63,459 bases of DNA from Armatimonadetes bacterium UBA5352 (lineage in GTDB: Bacteria > Armatimonadota > Zipacnadia > Zipacnadales > UBA5352): positions 1 to 63,459 of the forward strand of contig DHPY01000004.1 in the NCBI GenBank assembly GCA_002411015.1, given 5' to 3'. The stretch's first letter is position 1. Each line of letters opens with the position of its first letter. The notes beneath the pieces are model-generated. The model was not told where the DNA came from. It made no database searches and saw nothing but the letters and a program-made list of their open reading frames with translations. Both the position numbers and the translations under genes were made by a program. Below are positions 7,985-17,970 of the stretch, in pieces.

Positions 7985-10234
7985 CTACTCGAACCGGAGC
8001 GTCACCGGATCAAATCGCATCACACGGCCGACGACATCCTGATCCGCGTATGTCTTCCTCAGAAGCAGCTTCCCGTCCTCAGTGCCCTCCAACTGCAGCG
8101 AGATGTTCGTCTGCTCGCACAGTTCCGGACATGCCTCGCGAACGCTCGGAACCAACACCATGCGCTCGCCGGTTGCGCGATCGATCCGGACTATGCGGCG
8201 GTCATAGGACGCGTAGAAGTGCTCCAGCGTGTAGGCATACCGCGCGTCCCCCACCTGCGGCTCAGCGAACAGGCTGCCTGCCTGCGTGAGCACCTCCTGG
8301 TTCATCGCATCGTCTGCGAAGATCGGCAGCACGCGGCCATCCACGCCCTCCGCATCCACGCCGAGGTAGTGAAGGATCGTGGGCACGATGTCCACGGTTC
8401 GGGCATACGGGAGCTCCACGGTCCGTACGCCGGGGCCATGGAACATGATCGGCACCAGCGAGGCGTACTCGCTGAGGCTGCCGTGGCTTCCGGACAGCAC
8501 GTTCTTCGCGACGTAGTATGGCGCGAAGTCCCAGCCATCAGAGGCCACCACGTGCATGTCTGCCGCGCAGGGGGAGCCGAAGGAATGGGAGATGCGCCGC
8601 AGAGCGTCCGGATAGTGCTCGAGGTACGTGAGCTCTGCCCACTGCTGATCGGAGAGCCATGCGCCCCTCTCCACGTGCGGGTGGATCGCGGGGTTCCCGT
8701 CATAGCGCAACGGGTCCTCACCATCGAGGATGCTGTAGCGGAACTCGAGCCGGCCATCCCGCTCCCGCTCACGGATCTCGGAGCGTCCGGAACGGGAGTA
8801 CACGAGGAAGCGCCTGGATTCCGGATTGGTGAAGATCAGCCCGATGCCGGGGGAGTACTCAAACAGCCGCTGGACTATGTCCACCTTACTGCCGCCGACC
8901 CTGTACGAATGCAGATCAGCGTCGGTGCAGCGGAAGTCCCACGACTCCTCCGTGACCTCCCCATCTGCGCCACACCGCTGACCGCGGACATAGAGCAGCG
9001 CGTCGCTGTTGCCGCCCCAGAGAGTGACGCCGTTGTAGGTGCTGTCGAAAAGAGCCTTGCGGCCCTTCCAGAAGTTCGCCTCGAAGCTGCCCCACTGCGG
9101 CACCATCGTCCACTTGAGCGATTGGTAGACGTTGAAGCGGAGGTCGTGCATCAGGTTGTCGATCGTGAGATGACTGTGGACATCCTCCATCCCGTGATCC
9201 GAACAGAGCACGAAGAGCGTTTTGCTGTAGATGCCCTTGCGCTTGTAGAGGCCAATGAGGTCGGCAAGGTGCTGGTCCTGAGCGAGGTAGATGGATCTCG
9301 ACCGCGCGTCGTCGAGAGAAGCATTGTGCGTCTGGTGGTCAATGTCAGGCAGCGTCATCACGAGGATCCGGGGTATCTCCCGGTGTCCGGTATAGCGGCC
9401 GAGGAAGTCGGTCGCCTCAATCGCCCGCGATGCCCACCTGATCACCTGCTCATCCTGCGGAGTGGTCGGCAGATACAGCGATGCTCCGCGGTTGGCGATC
9501 TGCAGCACGATCAGCGAGCGCACATCCGGGAAGTACTCGGGCAGCGTGCGAACATCTGACGAGAGCATCCTCTTGAGCATCGAGATCCCGAGGCCGATAT
9601 AGGAGACGTGGTATTTGCGCGCCGGGTTGAACTGGCGCTGGCCCATCACGCCGGTGTGGCGCGGGTAGCAGCCGGTCATGATGCCCGTATGAGCCGGAAC
9701 GCTCGAGGACGGCCAGACCGAGAGCCCATTGGCGGTCGCAGCCCCGTTCTGGATGAAGTAATGGGAGATCGTCGGGAAGTTCCGGCTCTCGATGTCCGTG
9801 GAGTACACGGGGACGCGCTGGACGCCCTCCATCAGTAGCTCGCGAGCGTGGATCAGGCTTGCCCCGTCGCAGACCACAACGCAGACGTAGCGGTCCTGCA
9901 CGGGCAGCTCTGCGCGATCACCGAGGAAACCGGCGATCCCCAGCGACCCTCGCACATAAATCAGGCCGGCAACGAGAACGAGCAGCGCCGCCAGCAGTGC
10001 ACGGATAGCGTTCAGCGCGCGCACACGGGTGTGCGGCCAGAGGCTAAGCAGCAGCCATGTGACGACCAGCAGGATGGTCGCAATCACGAAGAGAGGGAGC
10101 ATGGCCAGCAGTCCAGCGACGCCGGCGCCGCTCGCGAGGGGGACGACGACTGATGCTGCCACCAGTACAGCAATCGCCGGAAGCAGCCATCGGCTCCGCC
10201 GCCTGGCTTCAGGGGATGCCACCATGATGCTCAC
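7985..10234 (-). CDS. Membrane-anchored phosphodiesterase/nucleotide pyrophosphatase-type alkaline phosphatase superfamily protein
   Basis: About 749 residues. The first ~115 contain three or four membrane helices, followed by an alkaline-phosphatase-superfamily domain of the type I phosphodiesterase class. VVCDGAS supplies the first metal site and PSSSVPAHTGIMTGCYPRHTG the nucleophile region. LPDIDHQTHN and CSDHGMEDVHSH supply the metal-binding Asp/His residues. A late motif, NVLSGSHGSLSEYASLVPIM, also fits the fold. Start is GTG 10234 or ATG 10225, and the sequence does not decide firmly. Its position ahead of cdsA and pgsA suggests it processes a lipid or head-group phosphodiester at the membrane surface; this is inference. 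Confidence 0.8.
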   Translation of the reverse strand: MSIMVASPEARRRSRWLLPAIAVLVAASVVVPLASGAGVAGLLAMLPLFVIATILLVVTWLLLSLWPHTRVRALNAIRALLAALLVLVAGLIYVRGSLGIAGFLGDRAELPVQDRYVCVVVCDGASLIHARELLMEGVQRVPVYSTDIESRNFPTISHYFIQNGAATANGLSVWPSSSVPAHTGIMTGCYPRHTGVMGQRQFNPARKYHVSYIGLGISMLKRMLSSDVRTLPEYFPDVRSLIVLQIANRGASLYLPTTPQDEQVIRWASRAIEATDFLGRYTGHREIPRILVMTLPDIDHQTHNASLDDARSRSIYLAQDQHLADLIGLYKRKGIYSKTLFVLCSDHGMEDVHSHLTIDNLMHDLRFNVYQSLKWTMVPQWGSFEANFWKGRKALFDSTYNGVTLWGGNSDALLYVRGQRCGADGEVTEESWDFRCTDADLHSYRVGGSKVDIVQRLFEYSPGIGLIFTNPESRRFLVYSRSGRSEIRERERDGRLEFRYSILDGEDPLRYDGNPAIHPHVERGAWLSDQQWAELTYLEHYPDALRRISHSFGSPCAADMHVVASDGWDFAPYYVAKNVLSGSHGSLSEYASLVPIMFHGPGVRTVELPYARTVDIVPTILHYLGVDAEGVDGRVLPIFADDAMNQEVLTQAGSLFAEPQVGDARYAYTLEHFYASYDRRIVRIDRATGERMVLVPSVREACPELCEQTNISLQLEGTEDGKLLLRKTYADQDVVGRVMRFDPVTLRFE

Positions 10235-10371
10235 CGTCCGCTATGGGACGAAATGAAGGCCCGGTGACGGTCCACCATCATGAGTAGCGTACTGTGAAGG
10301 GACCGAGAGTGCAAGCAACAGCCACTCTATGGTGGGCTACAGCTTCCATATGCTCTGTCCTCAGGAGAGTC

Positions 10372-12594
10372 TCACGGCAGGCGTGCGCCGTATGTTGCTC
10401 GCACCGCCAGCTGATCACCCACATCGATGATTCCGTTGCAGTTCACGTCATAGCGGCAACTCGCGCCGGTCACAGCCACTGAGAAGTTCGCGCGCACGGC
10501 GAGCATGTCGCCGATATCCACCGTCGCGTTCGCGTTCGCGTCGCCCTGCAGCGCGCCAATCGCGATATCACGATCTCCGCCCAGTGCGTTCCCGTAGAGG
10601 TCCTTTACAGCATCGCTGATGCTCACCGTATAGCGATCGGGCTGAGGCAGGGCGCCTGAGAGCGTGATTCGAGCAATGCTTCCGTCGCCCTGAAGCGCTA
10701 CTGAGGAGAGCAGGCCGGACTGATTGCCGTTCGTCACTCCGGTGATCGTGACGCAGGAGTTCGTGAAGGTTGCTGCATCGAGCGGTTCATCGAACGCTAC
10801 AATGAAGCACCTCACGCCCAGCGTGCGCGGTTCAACGAAGCCGTCGGCGATCGGTGTGATTAGCTCGCCCACGCCTGAGTGCGTCAGCGCCACCGACCAC
10901 TGCGCGATATCGGGCGGCGAGGTATCACCAGCGACAACCTCGAAACCGTCCTCGAGCGCGCCTGATTCGCCATCCGGGTTCGTGACCACCACATCCCACA
11001 GACCAACCGCGGCGCCGGTGAGGTTGAACGTGCACTCTATCTCCGTCGCGCTGTTCACATCCACCGATGTGCCGGTGATGTCATCCTCATCGAGCTTGCG
11101 GAGGACGACTGAGGCGCCGCTCTGGAAGCCGGTACCGGTGATGACCACGTCAAGCGGCGCGGTGTTATAGCCAGAGGCCGGGTCGATGGCCGTCACAGTG
11201 GGAGGCACGTTGTCGGTGAATGCCTTGATGCAGAAGTTCGCGGTGTTGTCCCACGCGGTCAAGTCGCCCCACGATGTGCCGTCGAAGCTGTAGTAGCTCT
11301 GGCCGGGTGAGGCGGTTGCCTTACTGCTGTAACCCGCGTAGGCGAACTCGACTGCAGAGGGGTAGCCGCTTGTGTCGGTGCTCTGCACGCTTACCGTGAA
11401 CACATCACCGGCTGCGAGCGAGACCGGAGTGTCGAGAGCCACCGTGTGGTAGCCGGCATATGTGGCGCTTCCGCTAACCGTCGCTACCGAGGTACCGCCA
11501 GCGGGCAGGGGGCTGGGATTGCGGTAGACTCGCACGGTGTAGCTGGCGCCGGCGCTCTCCGTGTAGATGCCGACGGCTCGCAGTGTCTCGTTCTTCGTAC
11601 TGGTGAACACATTGGCCGCGTACGGGGAGTTGAGGGCGGTTATATCGCCGAGGTCATCGTACCCGTGGTTGTTGTCGTAGTTGGTGATGGCCTCCGCGCT
11701 GACGAATGCGGCGATGTCGGTCTTTCCCAGCAGACCATCGTAGTATGAGCCCCAGAAGTAGCCGTCGTCGCCCCAGGTCGCCCCCCAGCTATTGCGTACG
11801 AGCCACGCTCCATTGCCCGAAGGACGGTTGCCCAGCTTGAAGTTCGTGGACGCGAAGTTGTCATCCCAGCCGATGATGCAGACGGCGTGGTTCGGTGTGC
11901 GGGCGGTGCGGTAGTAGTAGGTCATGCCGGCCGGGCCCGCGTAGTAGTACGCGCCGTCGCTCTCGTAGGCTACGTAGACGGCTCCATACGCCATGACTGC
12001 GTTCTTTATCGTAGCGGCATCTGCCGGCAGGAAGAGGACTTCCTGGACGCGTCTGGCGGCGCCAAGCCCCGCGGGCGAGGGGCCAGTCGGGTTGTAGGGA
12101 TCCTCACTCTCGAGCACCGGGCCGGCCCAGCGACCGAGGTAGGCCGCCGACATCCACTCATTCCCGCCAGCGCAGGGAGCGTAGTCGAAGAGGTGGTTGT
12201 TGCGCAGGTGGTTCTCGGAGAAGTCGCTGGTGTCGCCGGGCCGCAGGTAGGTCTCGAGTGAACCATACGTAGCGAACGCCCAGCAACTGCCACAATCTCC
12301 CTGGTTGCGCACAGGGGGCACCTTGCCGGGCGTGGTGCGAGAGTCGTAGCTTGCTGGCGCCCCGACGATCCCACGAGCGGATATGGAGGCCCCGGCAGGC
12401 GATCGCTTGAACGGGGGAGGGATGAAGCCGAGTGTGTGGCCCTGGGCGTCGGCCCTGTTTCCAGTGACCTGCGCCCGCTGCAAGGCCGTACGGAACCCTG
12501 GGTTGAGGGGGGCCGACCGAGGTTGCGCGAGCGCCTCGCCGATGCCCGCGATGAGCAGAGCGACCAACACGCTGATCGTCAGCATTCGCCGCAT
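10372..12594 (-). CDS. Secreted papain-like (C1A) cysteine protease with lectin-like, IPT/TIG and dockerin-like domains
   Basis: 740 residues. A signal peptide (about 1-24, ending EALAQP) is followed by a peptidase domain. Its catalytic residues are clear: Q98 and C104 in NQGDCGSCWAF, H236 in PNHAVCIIGWDD and N268 in RNSWGATWGDDG. Next comes a lectin-like beta domain typical of C1A multidomain proteases (about 285-460). An IPT/TIG module follows (PPTVTAIDPASGYNTAPL), then a Big/SbsA-like domain. The tail has two Ca-binding-like repeats (GDANANATVDIGDMLAVRAN and DVNCNGIIDVGDQLAVRA) that resemble a type I dockerin. No cohesin was seen in the window. It is probably an extracellular protease of the matrix or nutrition. 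Confidence 0.88.
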   Translation of the reverse strand: MRRMLTISVLVALLIAGIGEALAQPRSAPLNPGFRTALQRAQVTGNRADAQGHTLGFIPPPFKRSPAGASISARGIVGAPASYDSRTTPGKVPPVRNQGDCGSCWAFATYGSLETYLRPGDTSDFSENHLRNNHLFDYAPCAGGNEWMSAAYLGRWAGPVLESEDPYNPTGPSPAGLGAARRVQEVLFLPADAATIKNAVMAYGAVYVAYESDGAYYYAGPAGMTYYYRTARTPNHAVCIIGWDDNFASTNFKLGNRPSGNGAWLVRNSWGATWGDDGYFWGSYYDGLLGKTDIAAFVSAEAITNYDNNHGYDDLGDITALNSPYAANVFTSTKNETLRAVGIYTESAGASYTVRVYRNPSPLPAGGTSVATVSGSATYAGYHTVALDTPVSLAAGDVFTVSVQSTDTSGYPSAVEFAYAGYSSKATASPGQSYYSFDGTSWGDLTAWDNTANFCIKAFTDNVPPTVTAIDPASGYNTAPLDVVITGTGFQSGASVVLRKLDEDDITGTSVDVNSATEIECTFNLTGAAVGLWDVVVTNPDGESGALEDGFEVVAGDTSPPDIAQWSVALTHSGVGELITPIADGFVEPRTLGVRCFIVAFDEPLDAATFTNSCVTITGVTNGNQSGLLSSVALQGDGSIARITLSGALPQPDRYTVSISDAVKDLYGNALGGDRDIAIGALQGDANANATVDIGDMLAVRANFSVAVTGASCRYDVNCNGIIDVGDQLAVRATYGARLP

Positions 12595-12693
12595 GGATTC
12601 CGCCTCGCCCTCGGCGCCCTGCCGGCACAGTTGACCATGACCATTCGCCGAGGTTTCGGACGGAACCTCCTCGCCTGGCGATTGGTACGATGA

Positions 12694-14181
12694 CTATTCA
12701 GCCACGGCGGCGCGCTCAGGGATGATCATGCTGACAGTCGTTCCCTGCCCCATCCAGGAGCGTACAGTGACCGTGCCGCCATGTGCCTCCGCAATCTGCC
12801 GGACGATACGCAGCCCGAGGCCCACCCCCCGTACCTGACCGGTCGTATGTTCCTCGATCTGCAGGTAGCCCTCGAACACGCGGTCCAGGAACTCGTGCGG
12901 GATGCCCGGACCATTGTCCGCGATGCCCAGTGCCAGCGCGCCGTCCTCCCGGCGCGCGGCCGTGACCCGGACCTCGACCGGCCGCCGCTCTGCGAACTTC
13001 ACCGCATTGTCAGCCAACTCCTCGATCATGAGTCGCAGGTCATCCTCGGGCAGTGAAGTCTGCTCCGCCCCTGCCGATACCTGCGTGGCGAACTCGATCT
13101 CCTCGTCCGGGTAGCGCTCGCGAACTGCCATCTCCACGCTCTCAATCAGGTGCGGGAGATCCACCACCGAGGGCTCCACGGCCTGCTCCTCGCGGCTGAG
13201 CTCACGGAACTTCAGGAGCCGGCCGATCGTCTCGTCAAGCCGCCGCACCTGGCGGCGGCTGATCTCCAGCAGCCTGGCGAATGTCTCCGGCGCACTCTCG
13301 CAGGTCAGGCCGCCCATGACATCGATGCTGCCGCCGATGATCGTCAGGGGCGTGCGGAGCTTGTGCGAGATGGAGTTCATGAAGCGCATCTCGCGTTGCC
13401 CGGCATTGACGCGGTCGGTCGCATCTCGCAGCGTCAGGACCACGTCGGTGAGTTCGCCCCGGCTATTGCTCAGGCGAGTGAGGCGCCCGTCGATCCAGAG
13501 CTTCACTCCGGCGCCGGTGCGCGCGATCTCAAAGCCGGTCGTTGGCTCAGTTCCGTCGCGCAGGGCGTCGAGATCAGTTGAGAGCTCGAATCGCTCGAGA
13601 GCCTCCTCGAGGGGGCGGCCCACGCAGGGGCCGTCGAGCAGGTCCAGCAGCAACTCCGCCGACCGGTTTGCATATGTGATCCGCCAGTCGGCGTCCGCGG
13701 TCACGATGCCGTCGGTCATGCCCTCAACGGCTGCCTCAAAGCGCGCCTGATGGGCCAGCCGCGCGTTCGCGGTGGCGAGGCCCGCCTCCCGCTCCATCAA
13801 CCGACGGTGCAGCTCAACCATGCGAATGCCCACGTCCACCCGCGCCCGCAGCTCCTGTGGGTCGAACGGCTTGGTCACGTAGTCATCCGCCCCCGCCTCG
13901 AGTCCTTCGAGGATATCCGAGGCCTGAGCGTTCGTGGTCACCATGATGACGTAGATCAGACGCGGCTCATCGCCGGCACGTAGACGGCGGCAGATCTCGA
14001 CGCCATCCATCCCCGGCATCATCCAGTCGAGCAGGACGATCGGAGGCGCATCCGGCTCCTTCAGCAGCGCCCACGCCTCATCCCCATCCGTCGCCACGAC
14101 CGGATCATGGCCCCACTTGCGGACGCTGACCTCAAGCAGCAGCCGGTTCGTCGGCTCATCCTCCGCAATGAGGATTCTCAT
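12694..14181 (-). CDS. Hybrid sensor histidine kinase with N-terminal receiver and PAS domain
   Basis: 495 residues. A receiver domain occupies about 1-120 (MRILIAEDEP; phospho-acceptor Asp in VLLDWMMPGMDG; Lys in DDYVTKPFD). A coiled linker and a PAS domain (about 150-260, MTDGIVTADADWRITYANRS) follow. The HisKA domain has the phospho-His in NSISHKLRTPLT. The HATPase has its N-box in EELADNAVKFA and G-boxes in ADNGPGIP and GVGLGLRIV. There is no transmembrane segment, so it is cytoplasmic. It overlaps the upstream kinase gene by 4 nt (ATGA at 14178-14181), so the two are co-translated. It probably takes phosphate from the larger kinase's Hpt domain or senses an internal signal. Confidence 0.92.
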   Translation of the reverse strand: MRILIAEDEPTNRLLLEVSVRKWGHDPVVATDGDEAWALLKEPDAPPIVLLDWMMPGMDGVEICRRLRAGDEPRLIYVIMVTTNAQASDILEGLEAGADDYVTKPFDPQELRARVDVGIRMVELHRRLMEREAGLATANARLAHQARFEAAVEGMTDGIVTADADWRITYANRSAELLLDLLDGPCVGRPLEEALERFELSTDLDALRDGTEPTTGFEIARTGAGVKLWIDGRLTRLSNSRGELTDVVLTLRDATDRVNAGQREMRFMNSISHKLRTPLTIIGGSIDVMGGLTCESAPETFARLLEISRRQVRRLDETIGRLLKFRELSREEQAVEPSVVDLPHLIESVEMAVRERYPDEEIEFATQVSAGAEQTSLPEDDLRLMIEELADNAVKFAERRPVEVRVTAARREDGALALGIADNGPGIPHEFLDRVFEGYLQIEEHTTGQVRGVGLGLRIVRQIAEAHGGTVTVRSWMGQGTTVSMIIPERAAVAE

Positions 14182-17100
14182 GTCCGCTCCTCCTTCAGCG
14201 CCAGAAGTGCCGCCTGCAGCCGGACGATATGCCGATCAAGGTCGGCCAGCACCCTCGAGGCCTCGCCCATGTCGCCCCCCTCTCGGGCCATCGTCTCAAG
14301 CTGCCGCGCCAGCTCAAATCCTTCCCCTGTCTCGAAGTTGCCGATCATGCCCTTGAGCGCATGCGCCGCTCGTTGCAGCGCGTCCGTGTCCCGCTGGACG
14401 ATCGCCTCCCGGCATCGCTCCACGAGGTCCCCTTGCGATGCCGCGAACAGCTCGACCATCTGTGACAGCAACTCGCGATCGCCCATCATGTGCTCAAGGA
14501 CAGCCGTGGAGTCGATGACCAGAGCATCCTCCGGATCGCACGTCACCGGCGCCGCCGTCGTGTCGCCGGCTGCGGCCGCCTCGACCGTCTTGATGAGCGT
14601 CACGCCGCTGAGCGGCTTGGAGACATACGCATCCATCCCGGCGGCCAGGCACCGATCGCGGTCCTCAGACAGCGCGTGCGCGGTCATCGCAACCACCGGC
14701 AGATGCCCTCCCTCCCGGCGCTCCCGCTTGCGAATCGCCGCGGTCGCCTCAAGACCATCCATCGTGGGCATCTGAACGTCCATCACGATCACGTCGAACT
14801 TGCCCTCGGCGGAGGCCTCGACCGCGGCCTGGCCGTCACCGACTGCAGTGACAGTGTGCCCACGCTTCTCAAGCGTGCGGATCACGAGGCGCTGGTTGAC
14901 TGGATTGTCCTCGGCCACCAGCACGCTCAGGGGACGCGCCGGTGGCGGCAGATCGCGCGCCGTCGCCCCGGGAGTCTCAATGCGCTCCACCGGCCGCCTC
15001 CTCAGCGAGACCAGGATCGCATCAAGCAACTCGGACTGCTTGATCGGTTTCATCAGCAGGCGATCGGCCTGCAGTGCAGCTCCCCGTAACGCCTCCCCGG
15101 GTGTCACCGATGACAGGATGATCAGTGCGGCCTGCTCTATACGCGCGTCGGATCGGATGCGCTCCGCCAGCTGCACTCCATCCATCTCAGGCATCATCAT
15201 GTCAATCAACGCCGCGTGGAAGGGCCTGTCCTGCTCCTCGGCGGCCATCAGCGCCTCGAGTGCACAGGCGCCTCCCTCGCACGAGACCGAGCAGATATTC
15301 CAGCTCGCGAGGATCTCCTCAAGAATCCGCCGGTTCGTGGCGTTGTCATCCACGATCAGGATCCGCAGGCCCTCGGCATCGAGCCACTCGGGAAGCTCCT
15401 CCTCTGCCTCCGAGGTCTCCAGCCGCACGGTGAAGTGGAAGGTGCTACCGACACCAGGCCGGCTCTCCAGCCACATCCGCCCGCCCATCAGCGCCACGAG
15501 CTGGGAGGAGATCGTCAGGCCAAGGCCCGTGCCGCCGTAGCGGCGTGTAGTTGAACTGTCTGCCTGGGCAAAGGCCTCCATCACCCTGCTCTGCTCCTCC
15601 GGCGCGATGCCGATGCCGGTGTCGCGGATCGAGAAGTGCAGCGTGACGTATGCGCCCTCCCGCTCCTGCTCCTCGACCTCAACCAGCACCTCGCCCTCGT
15701 CGGTGAACTTGATGGCATTCCCCACGAGGTTCACCACGATCTGCCGCAGGCGCCAGGGATCGCCGAGAAGATGGTCGGGTACCTCGGGCGCTATGCGGTA
15801 GGCCAGTTCAAGGTTCTTGTCATACGCCCGGACGGCCAGCACCCTGAGCGTATCGCCAAGGCTCTCACGCAACCGGAACTGCGTATGCTCCAGCTCGAGC
15901 TTCCCGGCCTCGATCTTGGAGGCATCCAGGATATCGTTGAGCAGCCTCAGCAGCACTTCGGCTGAATCGCGCACCATCTGCAGGTACTCCCGCTGCTCGG
16001 GGGAGAGGTCCGTATCGAGGGCGAGGTCGGTCATGCCGATGATGCCGTTCATCGGCGTGCGCAGTTCGTGGCTCATGTTCGCGAGGAACTCGCTCTTGGC
16101 CTTACTCGCGTTGCGCGCAACGTCCCGTGCCTCACGAAGCTGTTCCTGAGTGGCCTTATGCTGCTCGATCTCGGCGTGGAGGTCGGCCGTCCTCTCCTCG
16201 ACGCGCCGCTCCAGCGACTGGTTGGCCTCCACGAGCATGTCGGCCATGTCATCGAATGCCTGCGAGAGCGTTCCGATCTCGTCGCGGGAGGAGATGCGGA
16301 CGCGCTCATCGAGGGCACCGTCCGAGATCCGCTCGGCCACCGCCGTGAGTTCCAGCAGCGGACCGCTGATGCTCTTACTTATGGTTGTCGCGATGGTCCC
16401 CGTGAGCAGAGCGGTGCCGAAGATGGTGAGCAGCGTCACCGTGCGCAGCTCCGCGACAGGAGCAAGCGCTTCCTTTCGGTCGATTTTCGCGACAAGCCCC
16501 CAGCCTGTCAGGCGGACATACCTGGTCGCTGCGAGGACCGGCCGCCCCCTGTAGTCGGCGACGCCGTCGAGAAGCGCCTCCTCACCCGCGACCGCGCGCT
16601 CAATCGGCAGTGGTGCTCCCGGTCTTCGCGGCGCCGTGGTGAATGCGGCATCGGGCTCGTTCCGCAGAGGCGTGAGGAAGATCACTGCGCCCTCAAAGCC
16701 ACGCCGCGCCACAACTGTCTCTCCCGTGTGTCCGAGGCCCGCGTAGTCGCTCACGAGCGCGAGGATGTTCTGTGCGTGCGAGCGGATGACGAGGACACCA
16801 AGCTTCTCATCGCTAAGCATGAGCGGTCCGGTGAGGCGCATGCCGATCTGCTCGCCGTCCTCCGGAATGATCTCGACATGAGGTCTGTCCCGGCCGCTGA
16901 GGAAGAACGCCTCCTGACCGAACCGCTTGCCGATCTCGCTTTGGCTGGTTGAGGCTACGACGGTGCCCTGAAGGTCCAGCACGCTGATCTGCTCGAAATC
17001 CGGTATGGAATCCAGCGCGTCCACGAGGATCTTGTTCATGACCTCTACGTCATCAAGACTGTGCTCGCTGTTGTAGCGGTTGAGGCTGGCGCGAAGTTGG

Positions 17101-17312
17101 GTACGGCTTCCGACGAGGCTGAGGCGCTCCAGGTCCTGCCGCGCGATGGCTTCGAGCCGGTGCGCCTGGATGCTGGCGACCGACTCAACGTGGTCGAGCA
17201 CGCCCTCGCGGATCGCCCGGTTGGCGGTGGTCCACGAGATGATGCTGACAATCGTCAGTGGCAGCAATGAGATCGCCAGGAACGCAGCCGTCAGGCGCGC
17301 TCTGATGCTCAT
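14178..17312 (-). CDS. Hybrid sensor histidine kinase: dCache-like sensor, HAMP, HisKA, HATPase, two receivers, Hpt
   Basis: About 1044 residues. Two membrane helices (about 5-30 and 295-320) flank a Cache-like periplasmic sensor. A HAMP domain (SGPLLELTAVAERISDGAL), HisKA (ANMSHELRTPMNG) and HATPase (NLVGNAIKFTDEG, DTGIGI, GTGLGL) follow. Receiver 1 carries its Asp in ALIDMMMPEMDG and receiver 2 in VIVMDVQMPTMDG. The terminal Hpt domain has its His in RAAHALKGMIGNF. This is the full phosphorelay layout of BarA/TorS-type kinases. The start is ATG 17312; a GTG at 17324 is also possible. No output response regulator lies next to it. The OmpR-type regulator at 45865 is a possible but unproven partner. 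Confidence 0.92.
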   Translation of the reverse strand: MSIRARLTAAFLAISLLPLTIVSIISWTTANRAIREGVLDHVESVASIQAHRLEAIARQDLERLSLVGSRTQLRASLNRYNSEHSLDDVEVMNKILVDALDSIPDFEQISVLDLQGTVVASTSQSEIGKRFGQEAFFLSGRDRPHVEIIPEDGEQIGMRLTGPLMLSDEKLGVLVIRSHAQNILALVSDYAGLGHTGETVVARRGFEGAVIFLTPLRNEPDAAFTTAPRRPGAPLPIERAVAGEEALLDGVADYRGRPVLAATRYVRLTGWGLVAKIDRKEALAPVAELRTVTLLTIFGTALLTGTIATTISKSISGPLLELTAVAERISDGALDERVRISSRDEIGTLSQAFDDMADMLVEANQSLERRVEERTADLHAEIEQHKATQEQLREARDVARNASKAKSEFLANMSHELRTPMNGIIGMTDLALDTDLSPEQREYLQMVRDSAEVLLRLLNDILDASKIEAGKLELEHTQFRLRESLGDTLRVLAVRAYDKNLELAYRIAPEVPDHLLGDPWRLRQIVVNLVGNAIKFTDEGEVLVEVEEQEREGAYVTLHFSIRDTGIGIAPEEQSRVMEAFAQADSSTTRRYGGTGLGLTISSQLVALMGGRMWLESRPGVGSTFHFTVRLETSEAEEELPEWLDAEGLRILIVDDNATNRRILEEILASWNICSVSCEGGACALEALMAAEEQDRPFHAALIDMMMPEMDGVQLAERIRSDARIEQAALIILSSVTPGEALRGAALQADRLLMKPIKQSELLDAILVSLRRRPVERIETPGATARDLPPPARPLSVLVAEDNPVNQRLVIRTLEKRGHTVTAVGDGQAAVEASAEGKFDVIVMDVQMPTMDGLEATAAIRKRERREGGHLPVVAMTAHALSEDRDRCLAAGMDAYVSKPLSGVTLIKTVEAAAAGDTTAAPVTCDPEDALVIDSTAVLEHMMGDRELLSQMVELFAASQGDLVERCREAIVQRDTDALQRAAHALKGMIGNFETGEGFELARQLETMAREGGDMGEASRVLADLDRHIVRLQAALLALKEERT

Positions 17313-17474
17313 GACGACATCCACTCACAATGAATGCTGCTCAGACATGAGCGGGCTGCCGGGTCCCCACCGCAGGAGCGTCACGGTCACTCGATCTAGT
17401 TCAAGTTGCGGCGTGGGAGTCCTGCCTCCGTGGAGGCGTTGGGAGTCTGCGCAGCCGCGTAACGACAGAAAGGA

Positions 17475-17507
17475 CCGCCACCCCAGAGGCGCGCTCCAGG
17501 GTGGCGG
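17475..17507 (-). terminator. Rho-independent terminator of the small lipoprotein gene
   Basis: Arms CCGCCACCC (17475-17483) and GGGTGGCGG (17499-17507) pair over 9 bp. On the minus strand the hairpin is followed by the T-rich TCCTTTCTGTCGTT. It lies 24 nt past the stop at 17531. Confidence 0.75.
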
Positions 17508-17530
17508 CGTGCTTGGGCAGCGACCAGAGA

Positions 17531-17932
17531 TCACTGCCTCTTCTTGCGGCGCAGGCGCGAGGCGCCGGCGCCGAGCCCGGAGAGAGCCAGCAGGGTCATC
17601 GTGCCCAGTTCAGGCGAGTGACCCTCATCATCCAGGTTGTCGTTCCCGTTGCCGTTGTTGTTCCCTGGACCGACCGGTGGCTCGCTACCGCCGGCGACCG
17701 GCGGCTCGGGTGAAAGCGGCGCTACCGGTACCACCACACCAGAAGTGTCATCTTCTGGCACGACTGGCAACGGAGGCGAAGGACCAGCCGAGGGCTCGGT
17801 ATCCGGTCTCGTTACGTCATAGCCGGGAGCCTCCGGCGTGACGGGTAGCACCGAAGAGCCGCCGTTGCAGCCCATGAGGAACATGCCCGCCAGCACAACG
17901 GTCAGTAGGACAGACGCTCGTGCAATAGACAT
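17531..17932 (-). CDS. Small lipoprotein with Pro-rich spacer and PEP-CTERM-like C-terminal sorting signal
   Basis: 133 residues. The N-terminus is a lipoprotein signal with lipobox FLMGC. A proline/glycine/asparagine-rich spacer (…PVGPGNNNGNGNDNLDDE) follows. The C-terminus reads SPELGTMTLLALSGLGAGAS then RLRRKKRQ. That tail has a PE-containing motif, a hydrophobic stretch and a basic end, the three parts of a PEP-CTERM exosortase signal. A protein with both anchors is odd. The start is ATG 17932 because AGGAGG lies 5 nt upstream. It is monocistronic, with its own terminator. It may be a wall/matrix linker processed by the exosortase encoded at 49305-50324; that link is inference. Confidence 0.65.
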   Translation of the reverse strand: MSIARASVLLTVVLAGMFLMGCNGGSSVLPVTPEAPGYDVTRPDTEPSAGPSPPLPVVPEDDTSGVVVPVAPLSPEPPVAGGSEPPVGPGNNNGNGNDNLDDEGHSPELGTMTLLALSGLGAGASRLRRKKRQ

Positions 17933-17970
17933 CATTACCTCCTTCAGTCCGATCGAACTCCTGTTGCTCA

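Noticed and set aside
7820..9559. 579-codon open frame opposite the phosphodiesterase gene
   Set aside because: It spans the cdsA and phosphodiesterase genes antisense and has no recognisable domain.
17333..17349. CTCACAATG near the large kinase gene as another operator
   Set aside because: There is only one half-site; nothing similar lies 11 bp away on either side.
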